Assembly (NCBI RefSeq): GCF_965638725.1
Contig: NC_134950.1
Span: 30,566,932 to 30,630,931, forward strand
DNA from: Aptenodytes patagonicus
Lineage: Eukaryota > Chordata > Aves > Sphenisciformes > Spheniscidae
DNA: 64,000 bases
Direction of reading: 5' to 3'
The position numbers were made by a program, and so were the translations under genes. Positions 46,701-58,830 of the stretch are shown piece by piece. The notes below the pieces were generated by a model. The model ran no database searches. It was not told where the DNA came from and worked only from the letters and a program-made list of their open reading frames with translations. Each line of letters opens with the position of its first letter. Within the stretch, counting starts at the first letter, position 1.

Positions 46701-49700
46701 TGGATAGGTCCTGAACTACTTTTAAGATTGATCTGGTATTTCTTCTGCCCATTCTGTCCCTGTAGAGATGGTGTATTAAGAAAGTTACCATTCCTTGAGA
46801 ACTTGGAACTTTACAAAATGTTAACAGTAACTGCATAGTTATTTCCCACAGAAAATAATGAAGATGTTCGAACAAAATTCTCAAACTGGTGCAGAAGATA
46901 AATACAGTGCTCTTCTAGTTAGATCAATAGGAAGAGCTGAGAATTGGCACAAACTTATCAAATCATACTCAGGGGAAAAAAAAAAAACAACTAATACATG
47001 TGATCTAATAAAAAAGAAAAAAACAAAACAGATTAGAAACCTGTAATGTATTTACCTGACCAGAACACAGTTACAGAAGACACATATACCTTGAATTCAA
47101 GTTACAGGAGACTTATAAGCAGGGCTATAGCTTATCAATAACAGCAATGATAAATAATGATTTCCGTACATTTAAATCTCTTAAACGGAGCTTCAGAATG
47201 ATCCTGGTTGGGATCAAGCATTCTAAAACAGCCGAGTATCTCACCCAGACTGAGTGAACACAGGATCATGAGTCAGCTAGAAATCTTAGCTGATTTGCCA
47301 GGCCTCCTTTTGGCAAGCTATTTAAGCAATACAGCTACGACTACCTTCCTTTAGCACAGTCTCAATGAGACCGCTGACTGCGGAGTGGTTAATTCAGCAA
47401 ACAGGTTTTCAGCAAGTATGTTCTAGAAAAAATGAGGATGAGAAAAGTGGGAAACGAGCCTCAGGGGAGGGGAACCAAAACAAAAACATCCAATTTGAAG
47501 TTGGTGATGAAGACTAAGATCAGCTGTTTTAGTCCTTGACAAAAAGCCACCCCACCCCCCCCAGCATCACAGCTGCTAACTTCGGTCCTACAGAGAACCT
47601 TACCATTGCCTGAACTGTTTTCAGCAGAGACGGACAAAGATAGTATCACTGGGATCGGCTTCATGGTTCTAGCTTTGGATGCTCTTATGATATTAGACTG
47701 TGCTTAGCCTCACTAAAAATACGTTGTGAAACTTCTCAGGTGAATTTCACCCTTCTACAAGCATAGTGGCTATCACGCTTCATACAATGCTCTCTCCCAA
47801 CTATGTAAACCCTTATTTAAAACAGACCACTGCAACAAAAAAAAAAATTAAAGATGGACAGAGGTAAGTAATTTGGCCTCCTACTTTAATCCTGCCTGTT
47901 TAAGCCTTCTGGCTAAAGTGAGACAGCAGTCTATGTTTCTCTACCCAGTCTAGTACCATGTTACTAAACATAAACTAAACCTAAACTAATCCTACAACTA
48001 AATCTAAAAGGCTTTTTCACAAGAGATCTGATTTAGCAATACAATAGAGAAAAATTTGACAGATAAAAGTCGCTGCTAACAAGTTCTTAAGGGAATTCAT
48101 GAAAATTAAGCTTCATTTGGAAAGTTGCAACATTTAAAAGCAAGAAAGAAGAGGGCAAAGAAACCCACTATTATATCTCATTTTTAATAGAAGACAGAGT
48201 TACCGTTAGTCTATCCAGGTATCCAAATACACCTTTTCCCACCTGTCCCCCTCCATTCTCAACCGACAGCATCTCAATTTTTAATTTTTTTTCCCCTCTC
48301 ACACGTAGCTAGAGAGAAATCCTCCACACTAATGTAGCTCTTCTTTTCCACTGTGCCTCTAGAACACTTAAGTAAACAAGAAACCAGTACATACCATTTC
48401 GGGTATAGGTACTTCTAACTGTGTACCACAAGGTGCTTGAATTGCTAGAAGTGTGTCTCCTGGTTAAATAGCAATTTTAAAAAAAAGTGTTAAGTGTGCA
48501 TATTTTTCTTAAGTCTTGCATGGTATCCACTCAAATGAGATATGGTAATTCTCTAAGGCCACTTAAAATACTGCGTAATTCTAACATAAACAAACTTGTG
48601 GTGGGGCTTGCATAGTCCCTGTAAGATCCAAGTGTACTGCATAATATAAATCACAGAATTCCAATACTTACACCACAGTTGCAAGAACCTTTTCTCATAG
48701 CAATGCAATATTCAGCACTTCCTTTACCTGTTTGTTACTGTCCCCAGATCTCCTAGTTGTATACATAACGTGAGGTGAAAGTATTTATTTAACTAGTCTC
48801 TTTTTCAGCTAAAACAGCTCTCTGGTCCAGCTCACTTTATGACTTTGAAAAATGGTGGTAATACAGAGCTATTTAACAGGAGAAGGAACAAAAGGTCTTC
48901 ATGATCATCTTCAGTGCCAGCACTTCCCAACATTTAAGCTCACAGCTTCTGCAGCACATACAACTGGGATGTAACAGCTGACTACCAAACTCACCTGTGG
49001 CTTATTATGTGCACTAAAATGTATGGGTTAAAGTCAGGAGATCACAATTACATCAACAGCATTGGCACAACCTGCCTTACACTGCACGTCATTCACCTAC
49101 CTGTGCATCATTTCCCCTTTGTCCATAACTTGGAATAATGCTTTTCTTTCTCTACTTCCTAAGAGACACTTACGTGAAGTACTATGTGACTGGCGTACCA
49201 GGTGCCTTAACTCTTTTTAGTAACAGCTCATTTTTGCTATACTCTGCAGTAGTTGTCTAATCTTGCACTTTTATTCAAAAACAAACACAACCTTCCTTGT
49301 GGCAAAGAAGAGATGGTTCTGAGCCTAGCCGGAGGCTGAACAACAATCTTCCCTTGGGTGCCCCAGGATCAGGAAAGGATGTCAAGGGAAGTAACTTGTG
49401 CCAGCAGTTCTCGGCAATTTCTTCAAACCTCCTGTACAGAAGGAATCCTTTTGATTTAGTACCAATGCCCCCCCCATCTTTGAACTTCAGCTGGCCCCAT
49501 TTATATAGCATCATCAGGAGCTCCCTCTGGCTGCAGCTGCCACCAGAAAGTTTTAGGAAATTTGGACCTGCTGGGTCTTTCTGGTGGGTTGGACCAACGT
49601 GTCCTGCCCCTGGTTCTGTTAACAGCCTGACGCAAGCTGCTGCAAAGTATGAATACAGAAAGAGACATCCAAAACCAGTACTCTGAAAACAGCTGAGCTT

Positions 49701-52700
49701 CCGTTCCGTACACACAATCTGTGACTACAACTAGAAAATGCCAGAACTTCCTAGTCATGAACATTATGAGACATCTACTTACTACTGATCACTATTAAAT
49801 ACTTCTAAATTCAAAATACTTACAGGGAAAAAGCAGGTTAGTTAGCAAGCTAGTTTTCAAGAAGGAGATCAGGAAATCCCTCACTTTAAGAAATACAGCC
49901 TAGCAGCAACTTACCATTGAAGCAGTTGCAGATATCTTCATGGGTGACATATGAAAACGTAATTTATGTCAAGGAACATTTTTCTTAAAGCAACATGAAA
50001 GTGGTATTTGTTGCCCTTTAAAAGAAGTTTGTCCAAACTAAGCCTAAACTATGGACCTGTTGCTGTTACTCAGAGGTGTAATCAAGGCATGATTTTTGGC
50101 TTTCAGAATGGCTAGTTAAAAATAGCAGAGTTTTGCCTTTTAAAGAAAAAAAACACCAAACTGTATCTGTGAAGAAAATACAAAAAGAAAAAAGTCGCGT
50201 AGCTTGAATGAGAAGAGACTCTCCTAAAAAATGAGAACATCTAAAATCTTGTTTTGAAGAATACAATTTACCTCACTAACCGGACACTATAGAATTCAAG
50301 TACGTATCAGAACTTCCCAGAATCACACAAAAGTACTGCCAGAGGGGGGACTTGAGAGTTCATCTGCCATCCCATTCCCCTGCCTGAAGGCAGGATCAAC
50401 TGTTAAAAGACATTCCAGCCAGACATTTGCCTCCCCTCTTCTGGAAAACCTCCAGTGATGGATATTCCACCACCTCCCTGGGGGGTCAATTCCAGTGCTA
50501 GCTCTCCCAAAGGAAAGTTTCTCCTAATGCCTAACTTCAATCTCCTTTCTACAAAATGCATTTTACAGGAACACTTTCTGTAGAGCAACTGCAAGCAATT
50601 TTTAAGTACTTATCACTGGTACTATAGACAACAAGGGCACTTTTCTGCTCCAAATCTCAGGTGTCTATTTTGCTCAGTATCTTGCAAGACAGCTAAACAC
50701 ATGGTTACAAGCAATGTAGCTGGAACTCTCTCTGTTCATGGGGTATTTACACACAGGATATTTTTCCAGTTCCAAACCCAACAAGCTTCAGGACTTTGTC
50801 AACTCAATTTATCTTTGGGTGATAGCTTAATCTTTTCAAGAGAAGGAAGCAACACAAAAAGAGATTCATGTAAAGCACTGCTAAGAAAGTATAAATTCAA
50901 GCGCCGGAAAGCAATACCATTCATTTAAAACAGGACATCAGGATTATACCATGGACTTAAAAATTACTGACATATATATATATGCTAAATTATTTTCAGG
51001 TTACCAATCATACAGTCACAGAGGTTAAAAAGTCATGTAAATAAGATTTATATTGTCTTTCTTTTTGAACCAAAACCAGAAAAAAATATTTGCCTTTCCT
51101 TGCTTCTGGATAAAATGGACTACATTATGCTTCACCCATTACCTACACTTTAACTGTTGCTTTAATTCTAGTTCCAAGATGCACACAATTCATTTAAAAG
51201 GATATTGGTGGTTTGTAGAATCATCCATGACATTCTTGATACTCTGCTGAAGCCACAGTTTCTGCTGATCCAATTCTTTTTCTTTTAGCTCTAGATCTTC
51301 AATTTCAGCTTCCAGATACCTCAGCCTGTCTATGACTTCTTTTGTATTGCAGCCAGCACCTACTCCTCTTAAAAAGGCATAAGGGTTCATGAAACCACAA
51401 GAAGTGAAAATCTGAAGCAAACACGCAAAGATAATTTCTTAAGACTACTTTTGACATTTTGAAAATTTCAATATGAAGGAAATGAGTGTTTACCCTCCAA
51501 GCAGTGTTTTAACAGAAAAATGAAAATTCTTAACTTCAAATCAAATTTAAAATTCCCCTTTACCTATTTTCTTTCTGAACGTACCTTTTTCTGCATTGGA
51601 GCTGGTTTACAGGCCCTTTCTCCTTCCCCTCTAATCTTAACTTGAGCTTTCACCTTCAGTGACCCAAGAGAAAATAGGTATGGGCTACAGGCAGGTAGGT
51701 GGAGACACTGTGTCCCAATACCCTTCCCAGATTCATCCAGAGTAAATTTTTCAACTACAAGTGCTAGTTATAAAGTAGCAATACAAGTTTTCTTGAGTTT
51801 CCCTCCTGTATGCTTTAAACTTGATTTTATGTATCAAAGATGCAAGTTAAAGGGAAGACAAATAAAGCTCGTTTGCAACTTTACTGTGATTCTAAAATGT
51901 CATATTGCTCATTGATCAGTGTAACATTAATTTTACGCTGTCATATCTAGTCAGGAGAAGTGGAAAGAGGCAATTTTTGTTGCTCCTGAGCACGTGAAAA
52001 TTTGCAGAATTGACACGGCTTACTTCCACTGAATGCTGTTTTTTGACTTCTTCTCAATGAGGTCAATCCCCTCCAAAACGTTGGTGATATCATAGATCCT
52101 TCTCTTCTGCCTCACAGCAAGGGTATCAGCAGCCTGTCAAGAGAAGAGCAATGAGTATCAGCAAACTTGCATGCTGAGGGCAAAAGACAGTTAAGCTATT
52201 CCCCTGGAAAAATGCCAAATAATGTCATTCTGAAGAGAGAATGTTCAGCTCTTCAAGAGCCAGATGCTCAATCATGAATTCAAAAGTTCAGCATCTGCAT
52301 GTAGTGCTACAAAGCATGCCGAGCAGAGTCACCGCTTTGAAGGCCAGCAGGCCTACCCTCGTCAGAGAGGAGAGTTCACATGGGTTGCAAAGACCGTGTT
52401 CGGTATTTGCAGCATGTGCTATTCAACTGCACAGAGGAGCTTGCAACGCTCTTTTTGGAAGGTAGGAAAGAGTAGGGAAGGCAGACAGCAACGCCCTGCA
52501 GTGCAGCAAGCCTCTGAAGCCAACAACATAATACGTTTATCATCCCTTCCGCTGACACTTGAGGTATCGCAGTTTTTGTTTGGATTAAACTGTGCCGGGA
52601 TACAAAACGACAGGGCTGTAATTTCACAAAGTGGCTGAAGGAGAGCTGCAATACTTCCAGCCAGCATCGTCCTCTAACATTTCACTGCACGAATCCACCT

Positions 52701-55700
52701 CGCGGCGTACCTGGGCTCGCTCGATCCATCACACTGAGTACCAAGAGCCGTTTCACAGCCACCACGACCCTGGTACAGCTCATAGGAATGCTTGCCGCTG
52801 TCACACTATCACTCTTACGTTACAGCTAGCTAAGCCGTGTGTCCGTGTACTGTCACAGCTCATCACTCAAAGCAAAGCAGAGTGTCAGGCAGAGGAAACA
52901 GTCTGCTTCATGCCGTAATTCTCTCCGTGGTGACTTTTATGTACCTGATGCAAAGACTTAAGATAAAATAAGCAAACTTGAGCTAGTTGTGCCTTCCACA
53001 CCCTCATCTCTTTGATGCTGTAAAGCAGCTCAAGTTCAAAGAATATTAGCCAAAAGGAGAGAAAGCAAAGAGGAGTCTGACTCTGTAATTACTCAGGACA
53101 CTCAGACACAATGATTACAAGGGATTATATGTATTAAACAGATTAAAGAAGAAAAATAAAGAGAAGGATAGCTGGCAAAGACTTCTGCATCCCAAATTTG
53201 AACTAACGCGTAAAGCCAACTAATTTCCACTATAGGGACATAATGATTTATTTCAGTTTGTCCAACAATCTATTAAATTAATGTTTTTAGTAAAGCAGCC
53301 TGTATGAAGAGTACAACCTGAGACAACCACCAATAGGAAGGAAAAGCAAATCCATTTTATAGCAAAGTTCATATAACTCCTTTTACAGTATTTTCTGAAC
53401 CATAAACAAACTCACTAATCTTCCAAAGAAATGACACTTTCCTATTAGAACGTTAATTACTAGGACTTAGTAGTCCAATTTATACTGGTGAGTGTTTTGC
53501 TAGTGAAGTAAAATTAAATGAAAAAATGAAAGAATGGAGATTAAAAAAAAATGCTCTTATAGCCATGAAGTATAAACACTGCTCTTTCTCCTTGACAGTG
53601 ATGTACCTACTAAACAGTGTTTCTACTGATACTGTTATCAACATTTATCTTTTGTATGGTCTTCCATAACAAAACAAAATACATACAAATACACATAAAG
53701 CACACACTGTAGGTCTCTCCAAGGAAACAGGCTCTTCAATCACTTGTATCAGCAGGTACGCACCTGCTATCTTAACCTGCTATTTTTGCTGCATGCATAC
53801 ACACTGCTTACAACGATTGCAAGAGAAGCCTTCAAAATCTAGGAAGTGACAAAATTGATGCTGCCTGCGCAACGTTTAATCAACACCCTGTATATCTCAC
53901 AGTCTTCAGAGGCACAATTTCTACAAGCTCTCTACATTATTCAGTGCAAGGAATGGACAGCACACACTTAATCAGCTGCTATTCTGATTAATTACTTTCT
54001 GCTTTCTTCCCATTGCTCAACACATGGACCTAGGACTTAGTCTACTGCTCACGGTTTGAATGACAAAGAAACTGCTCTGGAGACAGATTTCATTACCTCA
54101 TGAGATTTTCCAAAATGCCCATCTGTACAATATATAAATGCTTTACTAATCTTAATGTATTTTCAAACCGAAGTTTAAGACTAAAAAAAAAAAAAAAATT
54201 CACTAATTTTGAGTGCCCAACTTCAGATGTTTCAAAGTTGGAGTGGTCTCAGTACTCTAAATTCTATTGCATTTCGTATGCCCAAAGGAGAGCTCCCATT
54301 AACACCAGCAGTGGAGATTCACTACTGCTGCAAAACAGGCTTCAGAACCCCAGGTTAGGGACTGAGAAAATGAAGGACGCAGTTACATACGTATTTGGCT
54401 AGCACTGTATATAATTCAATCACAGCTACAAAGTCCAACTACTTACAACAAGAATTCCAACAATGAAATCAAACTGGGGCCAGCCTGGAAAGTTTAATCC
54501 AGACATTCGCTAACTTTCTGGTACTGGTCTTATAACCTAATTATCTTCTCAAAATTTTACGGGATGTTTCATAGATATTTTAAAAAACAATTGAAAAGTT
54601 ACTCCCCAACACTCTAGCAGTTACCAACGTAACACCTTCTGGTAGGCACATGGCTCAGAAATTAAGTTCAGGCATTCAGTTCCTCCACACAAACCATGCA
54701 CTAATGACTTCAATAATTAAAAGAGCCTCCTGAGACTTTTAAACAAATCTCCTGTTGTCAAAAACACTTTTAAAACTCCTCATTTCTCAGCCTATGTCAA
54801 ATGGTTGAAGCAGATCCAGGCAGCACAAGAAAGGGACATCTACCACAATGGCCCTGTTAAGATGGTTGGACGTAGCTTCCACATTCCTTCCTCCAAATCA
54901 TTTGTATTTGGAGTTCCTTCATAAAATCTTTTTAATGTAAAGCTGCTGCACTCTAGTCATTCCTTCTAGTATCTCCTCATACTTTGAATATGTATGTATT
55001 CAAGACAAGCACGATATGAGTGTCTCATAGACAGGTTCTGAACTGGAAGAAAAATATCTAAGCACAGTGCTTTGGTTCTGTGTTGCATTCAGATTGTGCA
55101 ACTTCTGGAATACAGAAAACGTGCTGTTCAGCACAGTTTCAGTTGCAGGTATGCACACACACACACACACAAAGCCCTGCCCAGAAATAAAAAAAACCCA
55201 CAACCAGAAAAAGGCTAATCGAGAGTTCAGGTGCACTCTCGCACAACTTCTTTGCTCCCTGGGAGCTGACAAAAGGCAGTGGGAATTATCAGCTGCACAT
55301 TCACTGCGGTAGCACTGAAGAGCAGAGGAATTCGCTAGAGCACCATGGCAGAGTCATTACTGAGAAGCTTAACAAAGCAGAAGGGCCAGCAACACCTGCT
55401 TGCTCTCCATGTGTCAACGGAAAAAGGTCCTGTATCTTCCAGCCTGTCCCCGTAGCAGATGACAACATCTCCCCAAGAGGACTGTCAACGGTTTGGTGGG
55501 AGTTTTAAACTGAACGGCGTGCTTGGCAACCTGTACGTAAAAGTACCGAGTATCGCTGCACGCAAAAAGGTTAAGCAAATGTAAAATTTAACAGAAGGGC
55601 TTCTTCTTCTTCTGTGGAATAGAGCAAGTGTAAGGCAGCCGTTATTTGCTCCTGATCAATAAATTTCTAAAGATAGTATCAAACAAGTAGATTTTAGAGT

Positions 55701-58238
55701 ACCTGATGTTTTGCACTGATGATCAGAAACACTACTTAACTGCCCGTACAGCAGGGACGGCATTCTGCTATAAACCAAGCCCATTTAAGAAATCAAGGCA
55801 AAAGCAATTGTATGCTACTGAAGAGAAAGAATACACTATGTTTTGGGAGCCATTTCAGGTGGCTTATCCCTTATTCATTCATCTTGCTCTTTTTCTCTCT
55901 TCCCTGCAATTCGTGGGTTGCTGCGTATAGGAACTTTGTTTTCTTTCCCATCCATCTCATCCCTTAATGTTTTAGGCTTATTTCCATAACTAGATTTGTT
56001 TATACAGGGTTATTCAGGGACAGTTATACAATTATTGGAGAATAGCAGCTTGATTTTAAAGTAAGCACTGTAGAATTCAAATTCCAAGTAAAGAAAATCC
56101 TCACTTCCACTCCCACGAGTTGTCAGATGTTAGCAGAGAAGCATCCAGCGGTAAAACATTTCCAAAAACAGTTCAGCATACAGAATTTGCAGGGTTCCCT
56201 GCTCTTAAAGCGAGGAACGGTACCCACACATAGGACGACACATCACTACTGCTTCATGATGGGTCAGCACACATGTCCCAAAGTATCCTCTTACAGACCA
56301 CTTAACTATAACTATAGATGTATCAAAAAGTCACCAGGAAATGTCCTATAGAACAGCTTTTCACTCTCAATTGCCAAATCACAAAGCCAGAAGTACACTT
56401 CATGTTTCCAAATTGTATTTTCTTCATAGTGCACTGCTGGTTTTGCTACCGAAATACTAATCAGCAGCACGTCATCAGACGGTCAATACCTGCCAGTAGG
56501 GAGACATCTGAAGATGTTCACTGCGTGAATCATTTCTTGCAACGCTGTTCCATTTCAAGACCATCCTGGTTCTTCAGTTCCCTGAGCACACCGACATAAC
56601 ACGCATGCTGGTTTTCATTTTTCCTTAGATATGTGGCTTACTTATGAGAAATACAGGTTACAGAAATGTGCGTTCTGACTCATTGTTTATGAAAGTACCA
56701 ACGATTTACTAACTTCAGTTAGTATTTACTTCCAACAAACGGTATCCTGTAATTCAGAAACCAGTCTCCAATAAAGGTCTTGAGCAGAAATGTCTATGGC
56801 TTGTTGCAATGCCCACTTACTTTTCCCTGGCTATCAACCCTTCCATTCCCTCTGGGTGGACACCTTCCTCACAAAAGGGAATGAAAAAAGTCATCCCATC
56901 CCTATACACAGCCCAAATTTATTGTTCAAATCCATCCTCTTTGACTCTTTAAGCTAAGCTTTTTGGCCCGATGTCTTACAAATGGAGTACGCTTTGCTTC
57001 TCAAACTGACCTGGAACACCTCGCAGCACACGACAGATAATAAAGTAAGCTGCACAACAATCCCCGAGATGTGGACAGCTTAGCTCCGTTTTACTAAAGA
57101 AAGAGGCAGTTAAATACTAAGAAGTTAATCAACTTGTCCGGACCACAGCATAACTAAAGGAGGAATATAAAACCTATCAGCGTCCCTCCCCGTTCACCCT
57201 GAAGTTTCACTAACCACAGTATCATCACTGAAGCGCTTGCTCTCTGAACAGGGATGCACAAAAAAGCTCCGAGAACACCATTCACCCCCTGGAGCCCATT
57301 AACAATAACCAACAAATAAGGTGGGTTTTCCAGAACGGACTTCAAGTAACCAAAGCGCCAAGCCGGCCTCTTACTGCACTTTGCTTAACTCCTCAGCAGT
57401 TCGCTGAGGACCTTAACCAGCCAGGCGAAACACGCTTTTGCCTCGACACACTGTGCACCCCGACAGCCAAGCCCCAGCCCCTCGGCCAGCGCGGCAGCAC
57501 GCTCCAGGGAACCGGCGAGCGGGACACCGTGCCAAAGGTCCCTCCTGCAAGAGGGCGACCTCCCGGCACGAGGACCTGGCGCAAGGCGGGCTCGTCCCAG
57601 GGCCTCACCGGGGAAGTCCTCCCGCTGCCGCGGTCCAACGCCTTCACGGCTCAGAGGCGGCAGGCTGCAGAAGTGGGCGACGATGATTCACCACCCACCC
57701 CGCCGATTAAGCATCTTTTATATATATTTAAAAAGTACTAAAAAGGCGATCGTCTGTTTTTCAACATCATCTTCCCTTGCTAAAAGGACATCGAGGAAGA
57801 CAGGTGAGAAAGTTTTAAATAACGGCCCGTACACGGAGTCAGTGCAGAGAGCAACGCAGGAGAGTAAAAAATAAATAGAAAAAACCCCCCACTGAGCTAC
57901 ATTTTATGCGCGGTAACCATTTTAACCTCTTAAAAAAAGAGTCGGAACGCGTATTTCAGTCGGCCGCGGCGGCTGTCAGCCATCACCGGGCAGCCGCAGC
58001 CCGTCAGCGGCCGAGGCACCCCCCGCCGCCCGGGCAGGGAGGGAGGGAGGCAGGGAGGGAGGGAAGGAAGGAGCGGGCGGGCGGCCCGGCCCGGCCCCCG
58101 CGCTGCGCCGCCCTCCCGGCAGCGCGGCGGGGCTGTGCGCGCCGGCGAGGCCCGGCGGTGCCGCGGGCGCCGTCCCCCCCGCCGCGGGCAGGCCGCCGCC
58201 ATGGCACCGCCGCCCCGCCCCGCCCTCGCACCGCTTTG

Positions 58239-58276
<38 letters not shown>

Positions 58277-58363
58277 GACGAACTTGGTGGTCAGCAGGCC
58301 CAGGCTCTTCTCGTGGCGGCTGCTGCTGCTGCCGCCGCCCGCCGCCTCGGCCGCCGCGGCCAT
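43655..58363 (-). CDS. E2F5: transcription factor E2F5, complete nine-exon gene
   Basis: A repressive E2F that binds DNA with a DP partner and is held by p130/p107 in quiescent cells. Exons in transcript order: 58232-58363, 52024-52133, 51206-51367, 49915-49958, 48395-48459, 46495-46759, 45605-45805, 45127-45171, 43655-43764. The 1134 nt give 377 residues, and every junction keeps frame. Residues 16-82 are the winged-helix DNA-binding domain with [13 protein letters not shown]; 83-135 the leucine-zipper dimerisation region; 136-200 the marked box ([39 protein letters not shown]); 343-377 the pocket-binding tail with [28 protein letters not shown] and the ending VQILNY separate it from E2F4. 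Intron 3 is U12-type AT-AC. Exon 7 (67 residues) appears extra relative to the human protein I recall (about 346 residues), and the Pro/Gln-rich N-terminus of human E2F5 is absent. An in-frame ATG at 58409-58411 is an alternative start. Confidence 0.95.
43765..45126 (-). other. E2F5 intron 8
   Basis: 1.4 kb. It contains an 18-nt T run at about 44799-44816 and a possible MIR remnant near 44.17 kb; otherwise featureless. Confidence 0.65.
44165..44240 (-). repeat. possible MIR-like SINE remnant
   Basis: CATTATCCCTATTTCACAGA followed by TGAAAAATGGAGGC resembles the antisense MIR segment 'TTATCCCCATTTTACAGATGAGGAAACTGAGGC'. Short and diverged. Confidence 0.35.
45127..45171 (-). CDS. E2F5: E2F5 exon 8
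   Basis: 45 nt, phase 1/1, encoding [14 protein letters not shown] with split codons at both ends. [12 protein letters not shown] is identical to the human E2F5 segment I recall. Confidence 0.93.
45605..45805 (-). CDS. E2F5: E2F5 exon 7, in-frame cassette candidate
   Basis: 201 nt (67 codons), phase 1/1, flanked by acceptor TTTGTAG and donor GCAG before GTAGGA. It encodes a Ser/Thr-rich stretch ([20 protein letters not shown]) and a more hydrophobic part ([20 protein letters not shown]). Because its length is a multiple of three and the phases match, skipping it joins exon 6 to exon 8 in frame. The human E2F5 sequence I recall passes from the TSATD block almost directly into SISGDI, without this segment. 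Confidence 0.88.
45806..46494 (-). other. E2F5 intron 6
   Basis: 0.7 kb, donor GTGGGT, acceptor TTTGTAG. No recognisable feature. Confidence 0.75.
46495..46759 (-). CDS. E2F5: E2F5 exon 6
   Basis: 265 nt, phase 0 in and phase 1 out. It begins [33 protein letters not shown], then a Pro/Ala/Gln-rich linker, ending SAADTPS. It completes the marked box and starts the spacer before the transactivation domain. Confidence 0.95.
46760..48394 (-). other. E2F5 intron 5
   Basis: 1.6 kb with donor GTATGT and acceptor TCTACAG. Nothing recognisable; short C-run at about 47551-47561. Confidence 0.7.
48395..48459 (-). CDS. E2F5: E2F5 exon 5
   Basis: 65 nt encoding [20 protein letters not shown] plus Met. 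The segment is the conserved E2F marked-box core. Confidence 0.94.
48460..49914 (-). other. E2F5 intron 4
   Basis: 1.5 kb. Overlapping open frames at 49.28-49.72 kb on both strands have no recognisable domain and are treated as chance. Confidence 0.65.
49915..49958 (-). CDS. E2F5: E2F5 exon 4 (follows the AT-AC intron)
   Basis: 44 nt encoding [14 protein letters not shown] with split codons on both sides. No AG acceptor fits the frame at its start; the exon follows an AC dinucleotide. Confidence 0.93.
49959..51205 (-). other. E2F5: U12-type AT-AC intron (E2F5 intron 3)
   Basis: 1247 nt removed by the minor spliceosome. The 5' site reads ATATCCTTTT, the canonical AT-AC U12 donor, directly after exon 3 (ending ...AACCACCA). 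Near the 3' end is TTCCTTGAC (49976-49968), a match to the U12 branch-point consensus TTCCTTRAC. The intron ends ..AAATTAC, with the branch A about 10 nt from the exon. Joining at these sites gives the Gln codon CA-G and the protein [15 protein letters not shown], which aligns with the human E2F5 block I recall. No GT-AG pair keeps the frame here. E2F genes are a known family with conserved U12 introns. Confidence 0.93.
50320..50570 (-). repeat. old CR1 LINE 3' fragment inside the AT-AC intron
   Basis: CCTGCCTGAAGGCAGGATCA, then GACATTCCAGCCAGACATTT, then GAAAACCTCCAGTGATGG and TTCCACCACCTCCCTGGGG match the antisense 3' region of older amniote CR1 subfamilies. It is diverged with indistinct ends. 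Confidence 0.75.
51206..51367 (-). CDS. E2F5: E2F5 exon 3
   Basis: 162 nt encoding [53 protein letters not shown] plus two bases of Gln. It holds the leucine-zipper/coiled-coil heterodimerisation region. The GT-less donor is explained by the U12 intron that follows. Confidence 0.95.
51368..52023 (-). other. E2F5 intron 2
   Basis: 0.66 kb, donor GTAAGC, acceptor TTTTTAAG. No feature recognised. Confidence 0.75.
52024..52133 (-). CDS. E2F5: E2F5 exon 2
   Basis: 110 nt encoding [36 protein letters not shown] plus two bases of Lys. RRIYDI is the DNA-contacting signature of all E2Fs. Confidence 0.96.
52134..58231 (-). other. E2F5 intron 1
   Basis: 6.1 kb. Contents: a 19-bp (AC)n at about 55153-55171, an A run at 54183-54198, and the CpG island at its 5' end with a G-rich tract (58032-58080). 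No exon, ncRNA or repeat family is recognised in the rest. Confidence 0.65.
55153..55171. repeat. (AC)n microsatellite
   Basis: About nine uninterrupted AC units. Confidence 0.9.
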
Positions 58364-58830
58364 GCCGCCAGCGGGGCCGCCCCGCCGCGCCACGTGTCGC
58401 GACCGCTGCAACGGCCCGAGCCCAGAACGGAGCCCCGGCCCGAGGGCTGCGGCGGGAGGGGCGGCGCCGCAGGAAGTGACGCCGCCGCCGTTGCCTGGAC
58501 ACCGGCATGTTTCGGCCGCGGGGGGCGAGGGGCTGCCCGTGGGGAATGGGCCGTGCCCGCCCCTCGGGGCCGCGGCCGCGGGACAGGTGACGGGTCCGGT
58601 CCAGGCCCCGTCCCCCCGGGGAGGCCGGCCGGGCGGCGCTCCTCCGCCCTGCGGCCTCCAGACGGGGGCAGGACGGGCAACCCCGCGGCATGCGGGAGAA
58701 GCATTACGGCTTGGCTGGCGCGGGCCGGGCCAGGCTTTCGCCCGGGCTTCCCCAGGGCGGGTGGCGCAGGCCAGGAGTCCGCCTCAGGAAGGGAGGACCG
58801 ACCCGAGTGCCCGACGTGCCCCCGCAAGCC
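57940..58830. promoter_or_regulatory. E2F5: E2F5 CpG-island promoter
   Basis: A dense CpG/GC block around the E2F5 start codon. Upstream of the ATG (higher coordinates) is CAGGAAGTGACG at 58470-58481, an ETS-type site fused to a CRE half-site. No TATA box. Downstream, in early intron 1, lies a run of GGGAGGG units (58032-58080). Confidence 0.8.
58232..58363 (-). CDS. E2F5: E2F5 exon 1 (coding part)
   Basis: 132 nt, 44 residues: [20 protein letters not shown], then [20 protein letters not shown] and DLKA, donor GCG before GTGCGA. I chose the ATG at 58363 because MAAA plus a short Ala/Gly/Ser leader parallels the human start. An in-frame ATG 48 nt upstream (58411) would add an Arg-rich leader. 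Confidence 0.92.

Noticed and set aside
49275-49715. Overlapping open frames on both strands inside E2F5 intron 4 (146 and 129 codons).
   Set aside because: No family signature and no matching splice phase with E2F5. Opposite-strand frames of similar length suggest a locally stop-poor composition.
52134-58231. Possible additional gene or endogenous viral element within E2F5 intron 1.
   Set aside because: I saw no reverse transcriptase, capsid or LTR-like paired termini; only simple repeats and AT-rich sequence.
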